Origin: Acidimicrobiia bacterium
GTDB taxonomy: Bacteria > Acidobacteriota > Terriglobia > Bryobacterales > Bryobacteraceae
Assembly: GCA_016871315.1 (NCBI GenBank)
Contig: VFZE01000006.1
Span: 1-64,000 of the forward strand
Direction of reading: 5' to 3'
DNA: 64,000 nucleotides
The position numbers and the translations under genes are program-made. Positions 41,424 to 50,074 of this stretch are shown piece by piece. The notes beneath the pieces were generated by a model. That model did no database searches and was not told the DNA's origin. It saw only the letters and a program-made list of their open reading frames with translations. How positions within the stretch are numbered: position 1 is the stretch's first letter; each line of letters starts with the position of its first letter.

Positions 41424-42034
41424 TCCTGAACACGCCTCCTGATTCTATCGGTGGTGAGATCGTCGGGTAAAAGATCGCTGATGACGGCGACTGAGTCGGC
41501 GCCGGAGTCAAACACGGCGAGGCAGTTTTTCCGTGTGATGCCGCCGATGGCGGCCAGGGGAAGGGAGGTGAGCGTCCGCCATTGCTGAAGTTGGCGGAGG
41601 CCGACCTCGGGGTCTGGGTTGAGTTTGGAGGCGGTGGAAAAGATGGGGCCGAGGGCGAGATAGTTTATAGGCTCGGAAGCGGCGGCGAGCAGCTGCTCGC
41701 GGTTGTGGGTGGAGAAGCCGATGGGTGCGGCTGAGGAGAGGATGCCGCGCGCATGATGAGGAGGGAGGTCATCCAGGCCGAGGTGGAGGCCGGCATCGAG
41801 CAGAAGGGCGAGGTCGGCGCGGTCATTGACGATGAACTGGGCGTGGAAGCGGCGGCAGAGCGCGGCGATCTCTTCGGCATGCTGAAACAAGGCGCGCGCC
41901 GGCGGGAGTTTGCAGCGCCACTGAAGGATTTGCGCGCCGCCGTCGAGCATGGACTGGGCGGCCTTGACGGCGGGAAAGTTGCGCGCCTGGAGGGTTTCCA
42001 CGTCGAGGATGGCGTACAGGCGCGGCAGCGTCAT
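41402..42034 (-). CDS. thiE: Thiamine-phosphate synthase
   Basis: A 210-residue TIM-barrel protein of ThiE/TenI type. It joins HMP pyrophosphate and thiazole phosphate to thiamine phosphate. Visible family features are RLYAILDVETL, ILQWRCKLPP (usually QLRxK), FIVNDRADLALLLDAGLHLG and LGPIFSTASK. The catalytic Arg/Lys and the D of NDR are present; QWRCK and HLGLDDL (usually HLGQxDL) are substitutions that leave room for a TenI-like isomerase or a specialised role. No other thi gene is nearby and no TPP riboswitch fits in the 30 bases separating it from the AAA+/receiver gene upstream. It overlaps the first permease gene by 22 bases. Confidence 0.85.
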   Translation of the reverse strand: MTLPRLYAILDVETLQARNFPAVKAAQSMLDGGAQILQWRCKLPPARALFQHAEEIAALCRRFHAQFIVNDRADLALLLDAGLHLGLDDLPPHHARGILSSAAPIGFSTHNREQLLAAASEPINYLALGPIFSTASKLNPDPEVGLRQLQQWRTLTSLPLAAIGGITRKNCLAVFDSGADSVAVISDLLPDDLTTDRIRRRVQEWRSLTG

Positions 42035-42064
42035 GCAGGCAGACTGTTCATGATAGCAGGCGTT

Positions 42065-43486
42065 CTAGCGGGCGGCGTTGGCGGCGGGCGGGGTTCCCCG
42101 TTCCAGCAGGTCGCGCACGACACCCATGGCATAGCTGGCTAGGAAAGGCTTCTGCATTTGGATAAAGCCATACCGGAGGCAGACGTCTTCGTCGGAGGGT
42201 TCGAGGTGTGCATCGACCATGAGCACCACATGGCATTGCGGGCACTTGTGACGCAGTTTGATACCAAGATCCAGGCCGTTGCCTTCTTCGAGAAGAAAAT
42301 CAATGAGGATTACGGCCGGCTTGATCTTGGCCACTTGTTTCAAGGCCTCGTTGCCGGATTCCACCGTAGTGACGACACAGCCGGCGTCGGTCATCCACTT
42401 ATCGAGAAAGCGGAGCAGGTCGCGATTGTCGTCGACGATCATGATGGCAGGGTGCGCTGGCTCGCTGCGGCGGGCAGTTGCATCGCCGCGGATGAGGAGG
42501 CCGCTGTCTGCCCGTTCGACTTTCACCAGGGCGCCAGGCTCGATTTCCCCTAATGCGACCATCTTGGCCAGGGGTTGGGTGAGGTGGCGGTGGACGGTGC
42601 GCTTGAGTTCACGCGCGCCGTACTTGGAGCTGGTGCCTTGCGCGAGGAGGAACTGGCGGCTGGCCTCCGGCACTTCAATGCGGAAGCAACGCTGCCCGAG
42701 GCGGGTGTTGACGTGCTGCTGGAGCTCTTCGATCTGATGGTTGAGGATTTCGCGATAGGCGTTTTCATCGAGCGGCTGGTAGGTGACAACGGCGTCGATG
42801 CGGTTGACAAATTCCGGGGAGAAGCGCTTGCGCACGGCGGCGAGGGCGATGGCCTGGAGCTTGGAGGCGACCTCGCGCTGGTCGGGAGCAGCGCCGGTGC
42901 GGAAGCCGAAGGTGGGGTCAAGCTCCTTGGTCATCTCCTCGGCGCCGAGGTTGGAGGTCAGGAAGATGAGGCTCTCTTCGAAATTCACGGTGGTGTTGTC
43001 GCCTAGGCGGAGAGTGGCCTTGTCGAGCACGCCGAGCAGGAGGCGGGTGAGCGAGGGCGCGGCTTTTTCGATTTCATCGAACAGGACGATGGAGAGATTG
43101 CAGTGATCGGACGTGGCGGCGCGGAGCTGATTCTGGTTGAGCATGGCCTGGGTTTCGCGGTGGCCGAGATAGCCAGGCGGGGCGCCGATGAGCTTGGCGA
43201 CTTCGTGATCGAGCTGAAACTCGCCGCAGTCGATCCTGACGAAGCTTTTCTCGGAGCCGTGGAGGATTTCGGCGAGGACTTCCACGGTGCGGGTTTTGCC
43301 GGTCCCCGTGGGGCCAAGAAGAAGGAAGATACCGACCGGGCGGCCCGGGGGCGCCAGGCCGGCTTGTGCAATCTGCACGTAAGGAACAATGAATTGAATC
43401 GCTGAGGGCTGACCGACTACTTTCTGACGAAGCAGGGTAACCAGGTCATCCCCTTCAGGGATGGGGCTCCTGGTTGGTGATGACAT
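42065..43486 (-). CDS. AAA+ ATPase (ClpB D2-like) fused to a response-regulator receiver domain
   Basis: A 473-residue protein of unusual architecture. Residues about 15-340 are a single ClpA/B D2-type AAA+ module: Walker A GPTGTGKT (58-65), Walker B IVLFDEIEKA, sensor TSNLGAEE, arginine finger in FVNRID (228-231), and a D2-small domain with sensor 2 YGARELKR (289-296). There is no N-terminal domain, no D1 and no ClpP-binding loop that I can see. Residues 345-455 form a receiver: IMIVDDNRD (D352/D353), phosphoacceptor D396 in ILIDFLLEEG, and K446 in MQKPF. The usual Thr/Ser of the switch is Val424. The fusion suggests an ATPase gated by phosphorylation. It lies 30 bases upstream of thiE. Confidence 0.85.
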   Translation of the reverse strand: MSSPTRSPIPEGDDLVTLLRQKVVGQPSAIQFIVPYVQIAQAGLAPPGRPVGIFLLLGPTGTGKTRTVEVLAEILHGSEKSFVRIDCGEFQLDHEVAKLIGAPPGYLGHRETQAMLNQNQLRAATSDHCNLSIVLFDEIEKAAPSLTRLLLGVLDKATLRLGDNTTVNFEESLIFLTSNLGAEEMTKELDPTFGFRTGAAPDQREVASKLQAIALAAVRKRFSPEFVNRIDAVVTYQPLDENAYREILNHQIEELQQHVNTRLGQRCFRIEVPEASRQFLLAQGTSSKYGARELKRTVHRHLTQPLAKMVALGEIEPGALVKVERADSGLLIRGDATARRSEPAHPAIMIVDDNRDLLRFLDKWMTDAGCVVTTVESGNEALKQVAKIKPAVILIDFLLEEGNGLDLGIKLRHKCPQCHVVLMVDAHLEPSDEDVCLRYGFIQMQKPFLASYAMGVVRDLLERGTPPAANAAR

Positions 43487-43563
43487 CGCTCTCTCCCTAA
43501 GACTGCGGCCTCATGGGCCGGCTTATGGCGGGGCGAACCACCTCCACAAGGGGACCGCCGTGC

Positions 43564-44568
43564 CTACTGCGAACGTCCACCGCCTTCGCCTCCGCGAGGA
43601 GTGGCTGTTTCGGCGCTGCGCGGCGATTCGGCGGGGGCCGATGGGGCCGCCGCGGCTCCCGTGGAGCCGGCAGACGGCGAATAGCCGTCATAGCTGCGCT
43701 GCGAGGTGACCGTATACCCGCGATTGGCGTCATAGCGCGGACCGCTGAAGCCCATCGAAGAGACAGCGGGCGCGGTGACGCGCGGCGCATAAACGGCATA
43801 GACATTTCTCGGGCAAAAATAACCGTAACCGAACGGCGAGTAAAGACCGGCACGGACCGGGACGAAGGTCATCATGCCGTAGAAGGGATTCCACAACCAA
43901 CCGGAAGTGCGCCAGTTGACATCGCTTTGGCGGACGGAGTTGGCGGCGGAGATATTGGCCAGCGCGAGATAGCCGGCGCGGCGGGAACTCCAGCGGTGGA
44001 GCGGGTCGCCGGATTCGGTGTCGAACTTGCTGATCGCATACTGACCATACAGGGCCACGCGCGAGGATTTCTTGGCGGTGAGCTTGCGGTCCCCTCCCAC
44101 CACCTCCGCTGCGCCGTCATAGACGCGCAGCTCGGCAGGCTCACTGTTGATGCGATAGAGGCCGTTTTTGCGGACCATCACCGTGGCTTCGCCGAGGCGG
44201 AGGGAAATGGTGAAATCGGAGAGCACCTCGACCGCTTCGAGAAGAGCCGCGCCGTTGAGCAACTCAAGCTTCGTGTCCTGGAGGCTGTTGTTGATCATCC
44301 GCACAGCGGTGTTCTCGGCGATGCGTAGGAAAACGCCGGGAGCAAGCAGCAGTTCGACGCGGCCGAGCTCGGTGCGCAGCACCTCGCCGGGCTTGACGTC
44401 CTTGAACTGCGTGAAGCCCTTGGTGGGGTCCGGAGTATCGACGGTTTTGCCGGCGAGAAAGACATCGCCTTCGGTGTAGTGGACGAGGCCGGCCTTGGTG
44501 CTGACGACTTGCTGCGCGAGGGCAGCGGCGGTGGTGAGGGCCAGGATGAGGATGCTGAGCTGACGCAT
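43564..44568 (-). CDS. FecR-domain exported protein
   Basis: A 334-residue protein with signal peptide ILILALTTAAALAQQ. Residues about 25-200 contain a FecR-like domain: VHYTEGDVFLAGK, GEVLRTELGRVELLLAPGVF, LRIAENTAVRMI and LYRINSEPAELRVYDGAAEV. The C-terminal third is Tyr/Gly/Pro-rich (FYGMMTFVPVRAGLYSPFGY), followed by a low-complexity Ala/Ser/Pro tail, as in many acidobacterial FecR proteins without a sigma-factor partner. It is not accompanied by fecI or a TonB receptor gene. It is divergent from the M16 peptidase pair and has a clear promoter (44615-44588). Confidence 0.85.
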   Translation of the reverse strand: MRQLSILILALTTAAALAQQVVSTKAGLVHYTEGDVFLAGKTVDTPDPTKGFTQFKDVKPGEVLRTELGRVELLLAPGVFLRIAENTAVRMINNSLQDTKLELLNGAALLEAVEVLSDFTISLRLGEATVMVRKNGLYRINSEPAELRVYDGAAEVVGGDRKLTAKKSSRVALYGQYAISKFDTESGDPLHRWSSRRAGYLALANISAANSVRQSDVNWRTSGWLWNPFYGMMTFVPVRAGLYSPFGYGYFCPRNVYAVYAPRVTAPAVSSMGFSGPRYDANRGYTVTSQRSYDGYSPSAGSTGAAAAPSAPAESPRSAETATPRGGEGGGRSQ

Positions 44569-44587
44569 GGCGCTCCTTCCTTTCTAA

Positions 44588-44615
44588 TACTGCTGGGTTT
44601 GAGGACGCATGTCAA
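44588..44615 (-). promoter_or_regulatory. Candidate promoter of the FecR-domain gene
   Basis: On the minus strand a perfect TTGACA (44615-44610) is followed after 17 bases by a weak -10, cagtat; shifting a few bases gives TATTAG with a longer spacer. A ribosome site aaggag precedes the ATG at 44568. Confidence 0.5.
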
Positions 44616-44660
44616 CGGGTGGCCGTTTCGCTAAGTTGCGAGAAATGTTAACGTTGAGTC

Positions 44661-45995
44661 ATGTTGAAGCGAGAAATGGCGGTGATGGCGGCCACGGCGG
44701 CGCTCCTTTGCGGGCCTCAACTGGCGAGAGGTCAACAACTTAGCATCTCCTCCCAGGAGTTGAAAAACGGGATGAAGGTTCTTCTGCATCCGGACCGCGA
44801 TATTCCCAACGTGGCGATGTATCTGTTCTTCAAGGTGGGTTCGCGCAATGAGCGGCCAGGCGTAACAGGCATGTCGCACTTCTTCGAACACATGATGTTC
44901 AACGGGGCGAAGAAGTATGGTCCCAAGCAGTTCGATATTCAGATGGAGAAGAACGGCGGGCGCAACAACGCCTACACGGCGCGCGATGTGACGGTATATA
45001 CGGACTGGTTTCCGAAGACGGCGCTGGAGCTGATGTTCGATATGGAAGCGGACCGGATTCGCGACTTAGGTTTCGAGGCGAAGATCATTGAAAGCGAGCG
45101 CGGGGTGGTGTATTCGGAGCGGCGCTCGTCGGTGGAGAACAATAACATGGGATTGCTGTTTGAGCAGGTGAACGCGGCGGCGTTCACGGCGCATCCCTAT
45201 GGATGGCCGGTGATCGGGTGGGCGTCGGATATCGAGGCCTGGACGGTGGAGGATCTGAAGCAGCATTTCAAGATGGGCTACGCGCCGAACAATTGCGTGG
45301 TTGTGGTGGCGGGCGATGTGGAGGAGGCGGAAGTGATGCGGCTGGCGCGAAAGTACTTTGAGCCGCTGGAGAGGCAGCCGCCGCCACCGGCGGTGCGGAC
45401 AAAGGAGCCGGAGCAGAAAGGCGAGCGGATGGTGGTGGTGCGCAAGCCGGCGCAACTGGGAATGTTGATGGTGAGTTATCCGATTCCGGAGTCCTCGCAC
45501 GCAGATTATCCGGCGCTGGAGATGCTGGCGGCCGTGCTGACGCAAGGGCGCAGCTCGCGGCTATACCGGAGTTTGGTGGAGGAGAAGCAACTGGTGTTGG
45601 GCGTGAACGCCAACGTCAGGGAGTCCCTGGATCCGGGCCAGTTCATGCTGATGGCGCAGGTTCGGGCGGGTGTGGAGCCTGCGGCGGCGGAGAAGGCCAT
45701 GCTGGAGGAGATGGAGAAGCTGGGACGTGACGGGATCAAGCCGGAGGAGCTGGAGAAAGCGCGCAACCAGATGCTAGTGGATCATTACCGCCAGTTGAAG
45801 ACGATTTCGGGGAAGGCGAACCTGATCGGGCAAGCGGAGGTGTTTTATGGAGGCTACGGGAAGCTGGCGGAGAGGCCGGAGCAGCTGCAAAGAATCAGCG
45901 GCGAGGATGTAAAGCGGGTGGCCGGGACATATCTGGCGCCGGTGCGTCGCACGACGGGGATGCTGATTCCGGAGAAGGCGGAGGCAAAGCGATGA
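44661..45995 (+). CDS. M16-family zinc peptidase (catalytic subunit), exported
   Basis: A 444-residue protein with a signal peptide (MAVMAATAALLCGPQLARGQ). The inverted zinc motif HFFEH (H73, E76, H77) and the distal Glu in IIESERGVVYSER are intact, so this is the active half of a pitrilysin/processing-peptidase-like pair. The next gene encodes the partner, overlapping by ATGA. Together they probably form a periplasmic heterodimeric chamber that degrades or processes peptides. It is divergent from the FecR gene across 92 bases. Confidence 0.92.
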   Translation: MLKREMAVMAATAALLCGPQLARGQQLSISSQELKNGMKVLLHPDRDIPNVAMYLFFKVGSRNERPGVTGMSHFFEHMMFNGAKKYGPKQFDIQMEKNGGRNNAYTARDVTVYTDWFPKTALELMFDMEADRIRDLGFEAKIIESERGVVYSERRSSVENNNMGLLFEQVNAAAFTAHPYGWPVIGWASDIEAWTVEDLKQHFKMGYAPNNCVVVVAGDVEEAEVMRLARKYFEPLERQPPPPAVRTKEPEQKGERMVVVRKPAQLGMLMVSYPIPESSHADYPALEMLAAVLTQGRSSRLYRSLVEEKQLVLGVNANVRESLDPGQFMLMAQVRAGVEPAAAEKAMLEEMEKLGRDGIKPEELEKARNQMLVDHYRQLKTISGKANLIGQAEVFYGGYGKLAERPEQLQRISGEDVKRVAGTYLAPVRRTTGMLIPEKAEAKR

Positions 45996-47377
45996 AGCGG
46001 CTACTGATGGGATTGATTCCGGTTTTGTTGTTGGGGCAGGTAAAGCTTCCCCCGGCGGAGCGGCAGGTGCTGGCGAACGGAGCAGTGTTGGACCTGATGG
46101 CGCGTAAGGATGTGCCGATGGTGAGCCTGCGCGTGGTGATCCGGGGCGGAGGGGAGGCGGACCCGGAAGGCAAGGCGGGATTAGGCTCGATGGTGGCGGA
46201 GCTGTTGCGGCGCGGCACGGCGACGAGGACGGCGGAGCAATTCTCCGAGCAACTGGACGGAATCGGCGCAGTGTTCAACGCGCGCGTGGATGAGCAGAGT
46301 GTGGTGCTGGCGGCGGAGTTTCTTTCCAAGGATGCGGCGGCGGCGCTGTTGCTGATTGGCGATGCGTTATTGAGGCCGTCGTTTCCGGAAGAGGAAGTGA
46401 AGAAGGCGCTGGCTCAGCGCATCGATGCGGCCAAGGCGGCGAAGGACAATCCGGGAATGGCGAATTCGCTGTACTTCCGGCCATTCTTTTTTCCGGCGAG
46501 CCATCCCTACAGCCGGCAATTGAACGGGGATGAGCTGAGTCTTGCGGGCATCTCGCGGGACGATATCGTGGCTCATTACCGGCGGCTTTATGCAGGCAAG
46601 AACATGATCGTGGTGGCGGCCGGGGATTTCCAGGCGGGCTTTGCCAGTGCGCTGAAGGACGTGATAGGCAAGGCGCCGGCCGGGGAGGCGTATGTGTGGC
46701 GCAAGGCTGCGGCGCCGGCGGGGCGGGCGGGAAACCGGCTTTTACTTGTAGACAAGCCGGATGCGACGCAGACCTACTTCCTGATTGCGCAGCCGGGGAT
46801 TCACCGGACGCATCCGGATCGTGTGCCGCTGTGGATCGTGAATACGCTGTTCGGGGGCCGGTTCACCTCGATGTTGAACGATGAACTGCGGGTGAACAGC
46901 GGGCTGACCTACGGTGCGAATTCGCGCTTGCAGCAGGACCGGCTGAGCGGAGCGATCGCCATCAGTTCTTACACGAGGACGGACGCGACAGCGCAAGCGA
47001 TCGATTTGGCGCTGAAGGTGCTGGGCAGGTTGGTGAGCGCGGGGATCGATGCGGAGCAACTGGCTTCGGCGAAAACCTACTTGAAAGGCACGTATCCGCC
47101 GGAGAACCTGGAGACCAGCGATCAACTGGCCGCGGTGTTGGGCGATATTGAGCTGTATGACCTGACGCGCTCCGAGGTGGATGATCTGTTCGCGCGGATT
47201 GACGCGGTGACACTCGAGGAGGCCAACGCGGTGGCGCGGAGGTACTTCAAGGAGAGCGGGCTGCAGTTTTGCCTGCTGGGCAATGCGGGAAAGATTCAGG
47301 AAGCGGTGAAGAAGTATGCGCCCGGGATGCGCGTGGTGAAGGTGTCCGAGCCGGGAATCCGCGTGCCGGAGTTTTGA
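45992..47377 (+). CDS. M16-family peptidase-like protein (non-catalytic partner), exported
   Basis: A 461-residue protein with signal peptide LLMGLIPVLLLGQV. It has the M16 fold (PMVSLRVVIRGGGEADPEGK, GLGSMVAELLRRGT), but the HxxEH motif is replaced by MVAELL, so it lacks the zinc site. The second-half signature FTSMLNDELRVNSGLTYGAN supplies the Arg/Tyr pair that completes the active site of the catalytic partner. ATG 45992 overlaps the catalytic gene's stop (ATGA). It converges with the TPR metallopeptidase gene three bases after its stop. Confidence 0.9.
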   Translation: MKRLLMGLIPVLLLGQVKLPPAERQVLANGAVLDLMARKDVPMVSLRVVIRGGGEADPEGKAGLGSMVAELLRRGTATRTAEQFSEQLDGIGAVFNARVDEQSVVLAAEFLSKDAAAALLLIGDALLRPSFPEEEVKKALAQRIDAAKAAKDNPGMANSLYFRPFFFPASHPYSRQLNGDELSLAGISRDDIVAHYRRLYAGKNMIVVAAGDFQAGFASALKDVIGKAPAGEAYVWRKAAAPAGRAGNRLLLVDKPDATQTYFLIAQPGIHRTHPDRVPLWIVNTLFGGRFTSMLNDELRVNSGLTYGANSRLQQDRLSGAIAISSYTRTDATAQAIDLALKVLGRLVSAGIDAEQLASAKTYLKGTYPPENLETSDQLAAVLGDIELYDLTRSEVDDLFARIDAVTLEEANAVARRYFKESGLQFCLLGNAGKIQEAVKKYAPGMRVVKVSEPGIRVPEF

Positions 47378-47380
47378 GGA

Positions 47381-49090
47381 TCAGCGGAATTCGATGGCGG
47401 TGATTTCGCCGGCGGTGCGGCGGGAGGCGTCGGACTTGGAGATGTACTCGACGGCAACGGGGCGAGGGGTTTGAGGGCCGCAGCGGAATTCGAACGTGAT
47501 GGAGGAGGCGGTTTTCAGCAGCACCTCGCCGGGCTTGTCCACCCACAGGTGAACCGGCTTGCCGGCGGCACGGATTTGAAAGCGTGCCGCGGCGCCCAGG
47601 CATTCAATGTGTTCCAGAACGCCTTCCACGCGCGCATCGCCTTGGGGCATTTTCCAGCTGTCGGGGACGTAGACGGGCGTCTTTGCGGTGGGGGGCACCG
47701 GCGCGGCAGCCGGGCTGGAGGTGAGCTTGAGCGCGGCCTGCGCCATGTCGAGTTCGTGGGAATTGGAGGCGGAGTCGGCGGCCTTGCGGGCGGCTCGGCG
47801 CGCTTGTTCGTTCCGGCCGAGGTGGTGATAGGAGTATGCGAGTGCGTGCCAGAAATAGGATTGTCGGGGAAGGACGGCCACGGCTTGCTCAAAGGCTTCG
47901 ACGGCATCCTGATGGCGGCCTTTCTGGGATTCGGTCAAACCGAGCAGGAAGTGTGCTTCGGCGTGTTTGGGATTGCGGCCGATGGTTTCGCGGAGGTAAC
48001 GTTCGACTTCGGCGGGATCGGCGCCTGATTCGCGCAGCAGCATGGCGTACTCGAACAACGCGTTGGAGGTGGCGCGCCCGGAATCGATGGTGTTGCGGAG
48101 ACGGCGCATGGCCTCCTGGTTGCGTTTCTGGCTGAGATCGATGAAAGCGAGCGCGGTTTCCAGTTCGGCGGGATCGATTCTGCCGGCGGGAAGCTTGCGC
48201 AGGCGCCTTTCGGCTTCCTGCGCGCGACCCATGCGGAGAAGCAGGTCGACGAGGACGAGCTCCGCCCTGCCTTCTTCCATTAGTGTGATCTCGGCTTCCA
48301 TTTCCCGCGGCGGGCGCCAGTAGACCGGGACAGTGGAGAAAGGATTGGCGGCGTAGGCGCGCAGATCGGAAAGGGCGGCGTCGAGGGTTCCACCGAAGGC
48401 TTCTTCAAAGGCGAGAGGCCAGGGGATGGCCTGATCGAGCAGTTCGGCAAAGCGCGGCATGTTCTTGCGGTAGCGCGAGCTGAGATTGAGCATGTGGACG
48501 AGGGCCCAGCTTTGGGCATAAAACACGCCGGCCTTGTTTTGTTCGTTGTAATATTCCGAGTCGCGGGTGACGCGGCTCAGCTCATTGCCGGTGAGCCAGT
48601 TCCTGGAGCCAAGCGTGCGGAGGTGCGCCGGAATGGGGGCTCCGAGCAGGATGCTTTCGCCGCGGGCCTGTAGGGTGGAGTAGAACTCGGCGGTGCCCTC
48701 CTCGAGCCAGCGGGGTAGGGAAGCGGAGCCGTGATGAAGGACCAGGTGAACGTATTCGTGGAATAGGGCGCGGTATTGATCGTCACCGGCGAGGATGACG
48801 ATGTAGTCGCGCTCGGGGCCGCCTTGATAGAAGCCGCGGGCGCTGGGAGACGGGCTGACGGCGCGGAAGTCGCGCTGGGAGGAGAAGAGAAAGACGCGGA
48901 CGGGAAGAGGGGCGGGGCGCGCGACACTCCATTCCAGGAACACGTGGCGGATCTGTTCCAGGTGCGCCAGGGTCTGGCTGCCGGTGCGTTCGCCGGCGTC
49001 GGTGAAGAGTTCAAAGTGGGGAGAGGTGAGTCGCAGCCATGCGCCGTGAACGGAGAAGGTGAGCAGGAGGGCGGCGGCGCAGAGTTTCAT
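47381..49090 (-). CDS. TPR protein with a gluzincin-like (HEYVH) metallopeptidase domain, exported
   Basis: A 569-residue protein with signal peptide LCAAALLLTFSVHGAW. Residues about 20-240 resemble the DUF1570/peptidase-MA-like domain: FELFTDAGERTG, ALFHEYVHLVLHHG with the HExxH zinc motif, and PRWLEEGTAEFYST with the downstream Glu. Residues about 280-470 are TPR repeats (ALFEYAMLLRESGAD, AEAHFLLGLTESQKGRHQ, FWHALAYSYHHLGRNEQAR). The C-terminal about 80 residues form a small beta-domain. ATG 49090 overlaps the DUF6282 stop (ATGA). Zinc protease activity is plausible but the substrate is unknown. Confidence 0.82.
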   Translation of the reverse strand: MKLCAAALLLTFSVHGAWLRLTSPHFELFTDAGERTGSQTLAHLEQIRHVFLEWSVARPAPLPVRVFLFSSQRDFRAVSPSPSARGFYQGGPERDYIVILAGDDQYRALFHEYVHLVLHHGSASLPRWLEEGTAEFYSTLQARGESILLGAPIPAHLRTLGSRNWLTGNELSRVTRDSEYYNEQNKAGVFYAQSWALVHMLNLSSRYRKNMPRFAELLDQAIPWPLAFEEAFGGTLDAALSDLRAYAANPFSTVPVYWRPPREMEAEITLMEEGRAELVLVDLLLRMGRAQEAERRLRKLPAGRIDPAELETALAFIDLSQKRNQEAMRRLRNTIDSGRATSNALFEYAMLLRESGADPAEVERYLRETIGRNPKHAEAHFLLGLTESQKGRHQDAVEAFEQAVAVLPRQSYFWHALAYSYHHLGRNEQARRAARKAADSASNSHELDMAQAALKLTSSPAAAPVPPTAKTPVYVPDSWKMPQGDARVEGVLEHIECLGAAARFQIRAAGKPVHLWVDKPGEVLLKTASSITFEFRCGPQTPRPVAVEYISKSDASRRTAGEITAIEFR

Positions 49091-49968
49091 GGCAGATCCA
49101 GCAGGCGCGCGGGATTGGTTTTCACCATGCGTTCGATCTCGGCTATGGTGAGGCCGGCCTCGCGGAGTCCCGCGAAGATCAGCTCGAGACCGTCGGGGTG
49201 GAGCGGATTGCCGGCTTGGCCGAGGTCGCTCGAGAGGATGCATTGGTCGATGCCGGCGGCCTTCATGGCGCGGGCGTAATCGGCGAAGGCAACGCTGCGG
49301 GTATGGCCGACCATGGCATTGCCGACGAATTCAAGGAACGCGCCCATTTTCGCGGCTTCGCGCATCTGATCGATGCTCATGGAGACGGGGCCGAGCATGG
49401 CGTGGGTGACGACGATTTGCGTTACGCCGCGGCTTCTTGCTTCGCGCACGAGCATGAGGACCTCGGTGGGGCTGGAGTGTCCGGTGGCGAGTACGAGGCG
49501 GTGCTTGGCGATGAGATCGAGCACGGCCAGCACTTCCGGCAGGGGCTTTCCGTCCTTGGAGACGCTGACGAAGGGGCGGTCTTCGCGATTGGCTTTGACC
49601 TGGTTCTCCGCGTCGAAGGTGGGCATCCAGACGAAGCGGCCGTAGCCGCCTTCCACGCGCGTCATGCGCTCGACGGCGGACGGGTTGATGCCGCCGACGG
49701 CGCGGTTGAGGGCGATGCCGCCGAAAGCTTCCAAGCCGGGCGCGCGTTTGCGGGCGAGCCAGGCGAGGCTGGCGGTGGGTTCGTAATGGTTCTTGAGCAC
49801 GACGGCGCGGACACCGCGTGAGCGCATGAGGGCGGAGATTTCCAGCGCGTCAATGGAGCGCGGAACGCTGTCCGGCCCCGAGTGGACGTGGATGTCGACG
49901 ACGCCGGAAAGAGATTGCGCCGATGCGCAGGAGAAAATCGATAAAGTCAACAGAAATAATCGTTTCAT
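49087..49968 (-). CDS. DUF6282-type metal-dependent hydrolase (amidohydrolase-like), exported
   Basis: A 293-residue protein with a signal peptide (MKRLFLLTLSIFSCASAQ). GVVDIHVHSGPDS carries the HxH metal motif, VVLKNHYEPT a further His, ATGHSSP and THAMLGP later His ligands, and CILSSDLGQAGNPLH the final Asp, all in amidohydrolase order. It matches DUF6282, whose substrate is unknown. I chose ATG 49968 over the upstream TTG at 49980. It is followed, with an ATGA overlap, by the TPR metallopeptidase gene. Confidence 0.8.
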   Translation of the reverse strand: MKRLFLLTLSIFSCASAQSLSGVVDIHVHSGPDSVPRSIDALEISALMRSRGVRAVVLKNHYEPTASLAWLARKRAPGLEAFGGIALNRAVGGINPSAVERMTRVEGGYGRFVWMPTFDAENQVKANREDRPFVSVSKDGKPLPEVLAVLDLIAKHRLVLATGHSSPTEVLMLVREARSRGVTQIVVTHAMLGPVSMSIDQMREAAKMGAFLEFVGNAMVGHTRSVAFADYARAMKAAGIDQCILSSDLGQAGNPLHPDGLELIFAGLREAGLTIAEIERMVKTNPARLLDLP

Positions 49969-50074
49969 CCGGTCTTGCAACCAATATAGCCTCGATAGAA
50001 ATTTTAGATTGGACCCATCATGCCGCGCATCTTACCCTGGGAGAGTGATTCCTGTGGAGCCACAATCGGAGCTT

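Noticed and set aside
42035-42064. TPP riboswitch upstream of thiE
   Set aside because: Only 30 bases separate thiE from the upstream gene, and no THI-box (CTGAGA) is present.
43501-43525. Terminator hairpin (cggcc/ggccg) between the FecR and AAA+/receiver genes
   Set aside because: The stem is only five pairs and no T-run follows on either strand.
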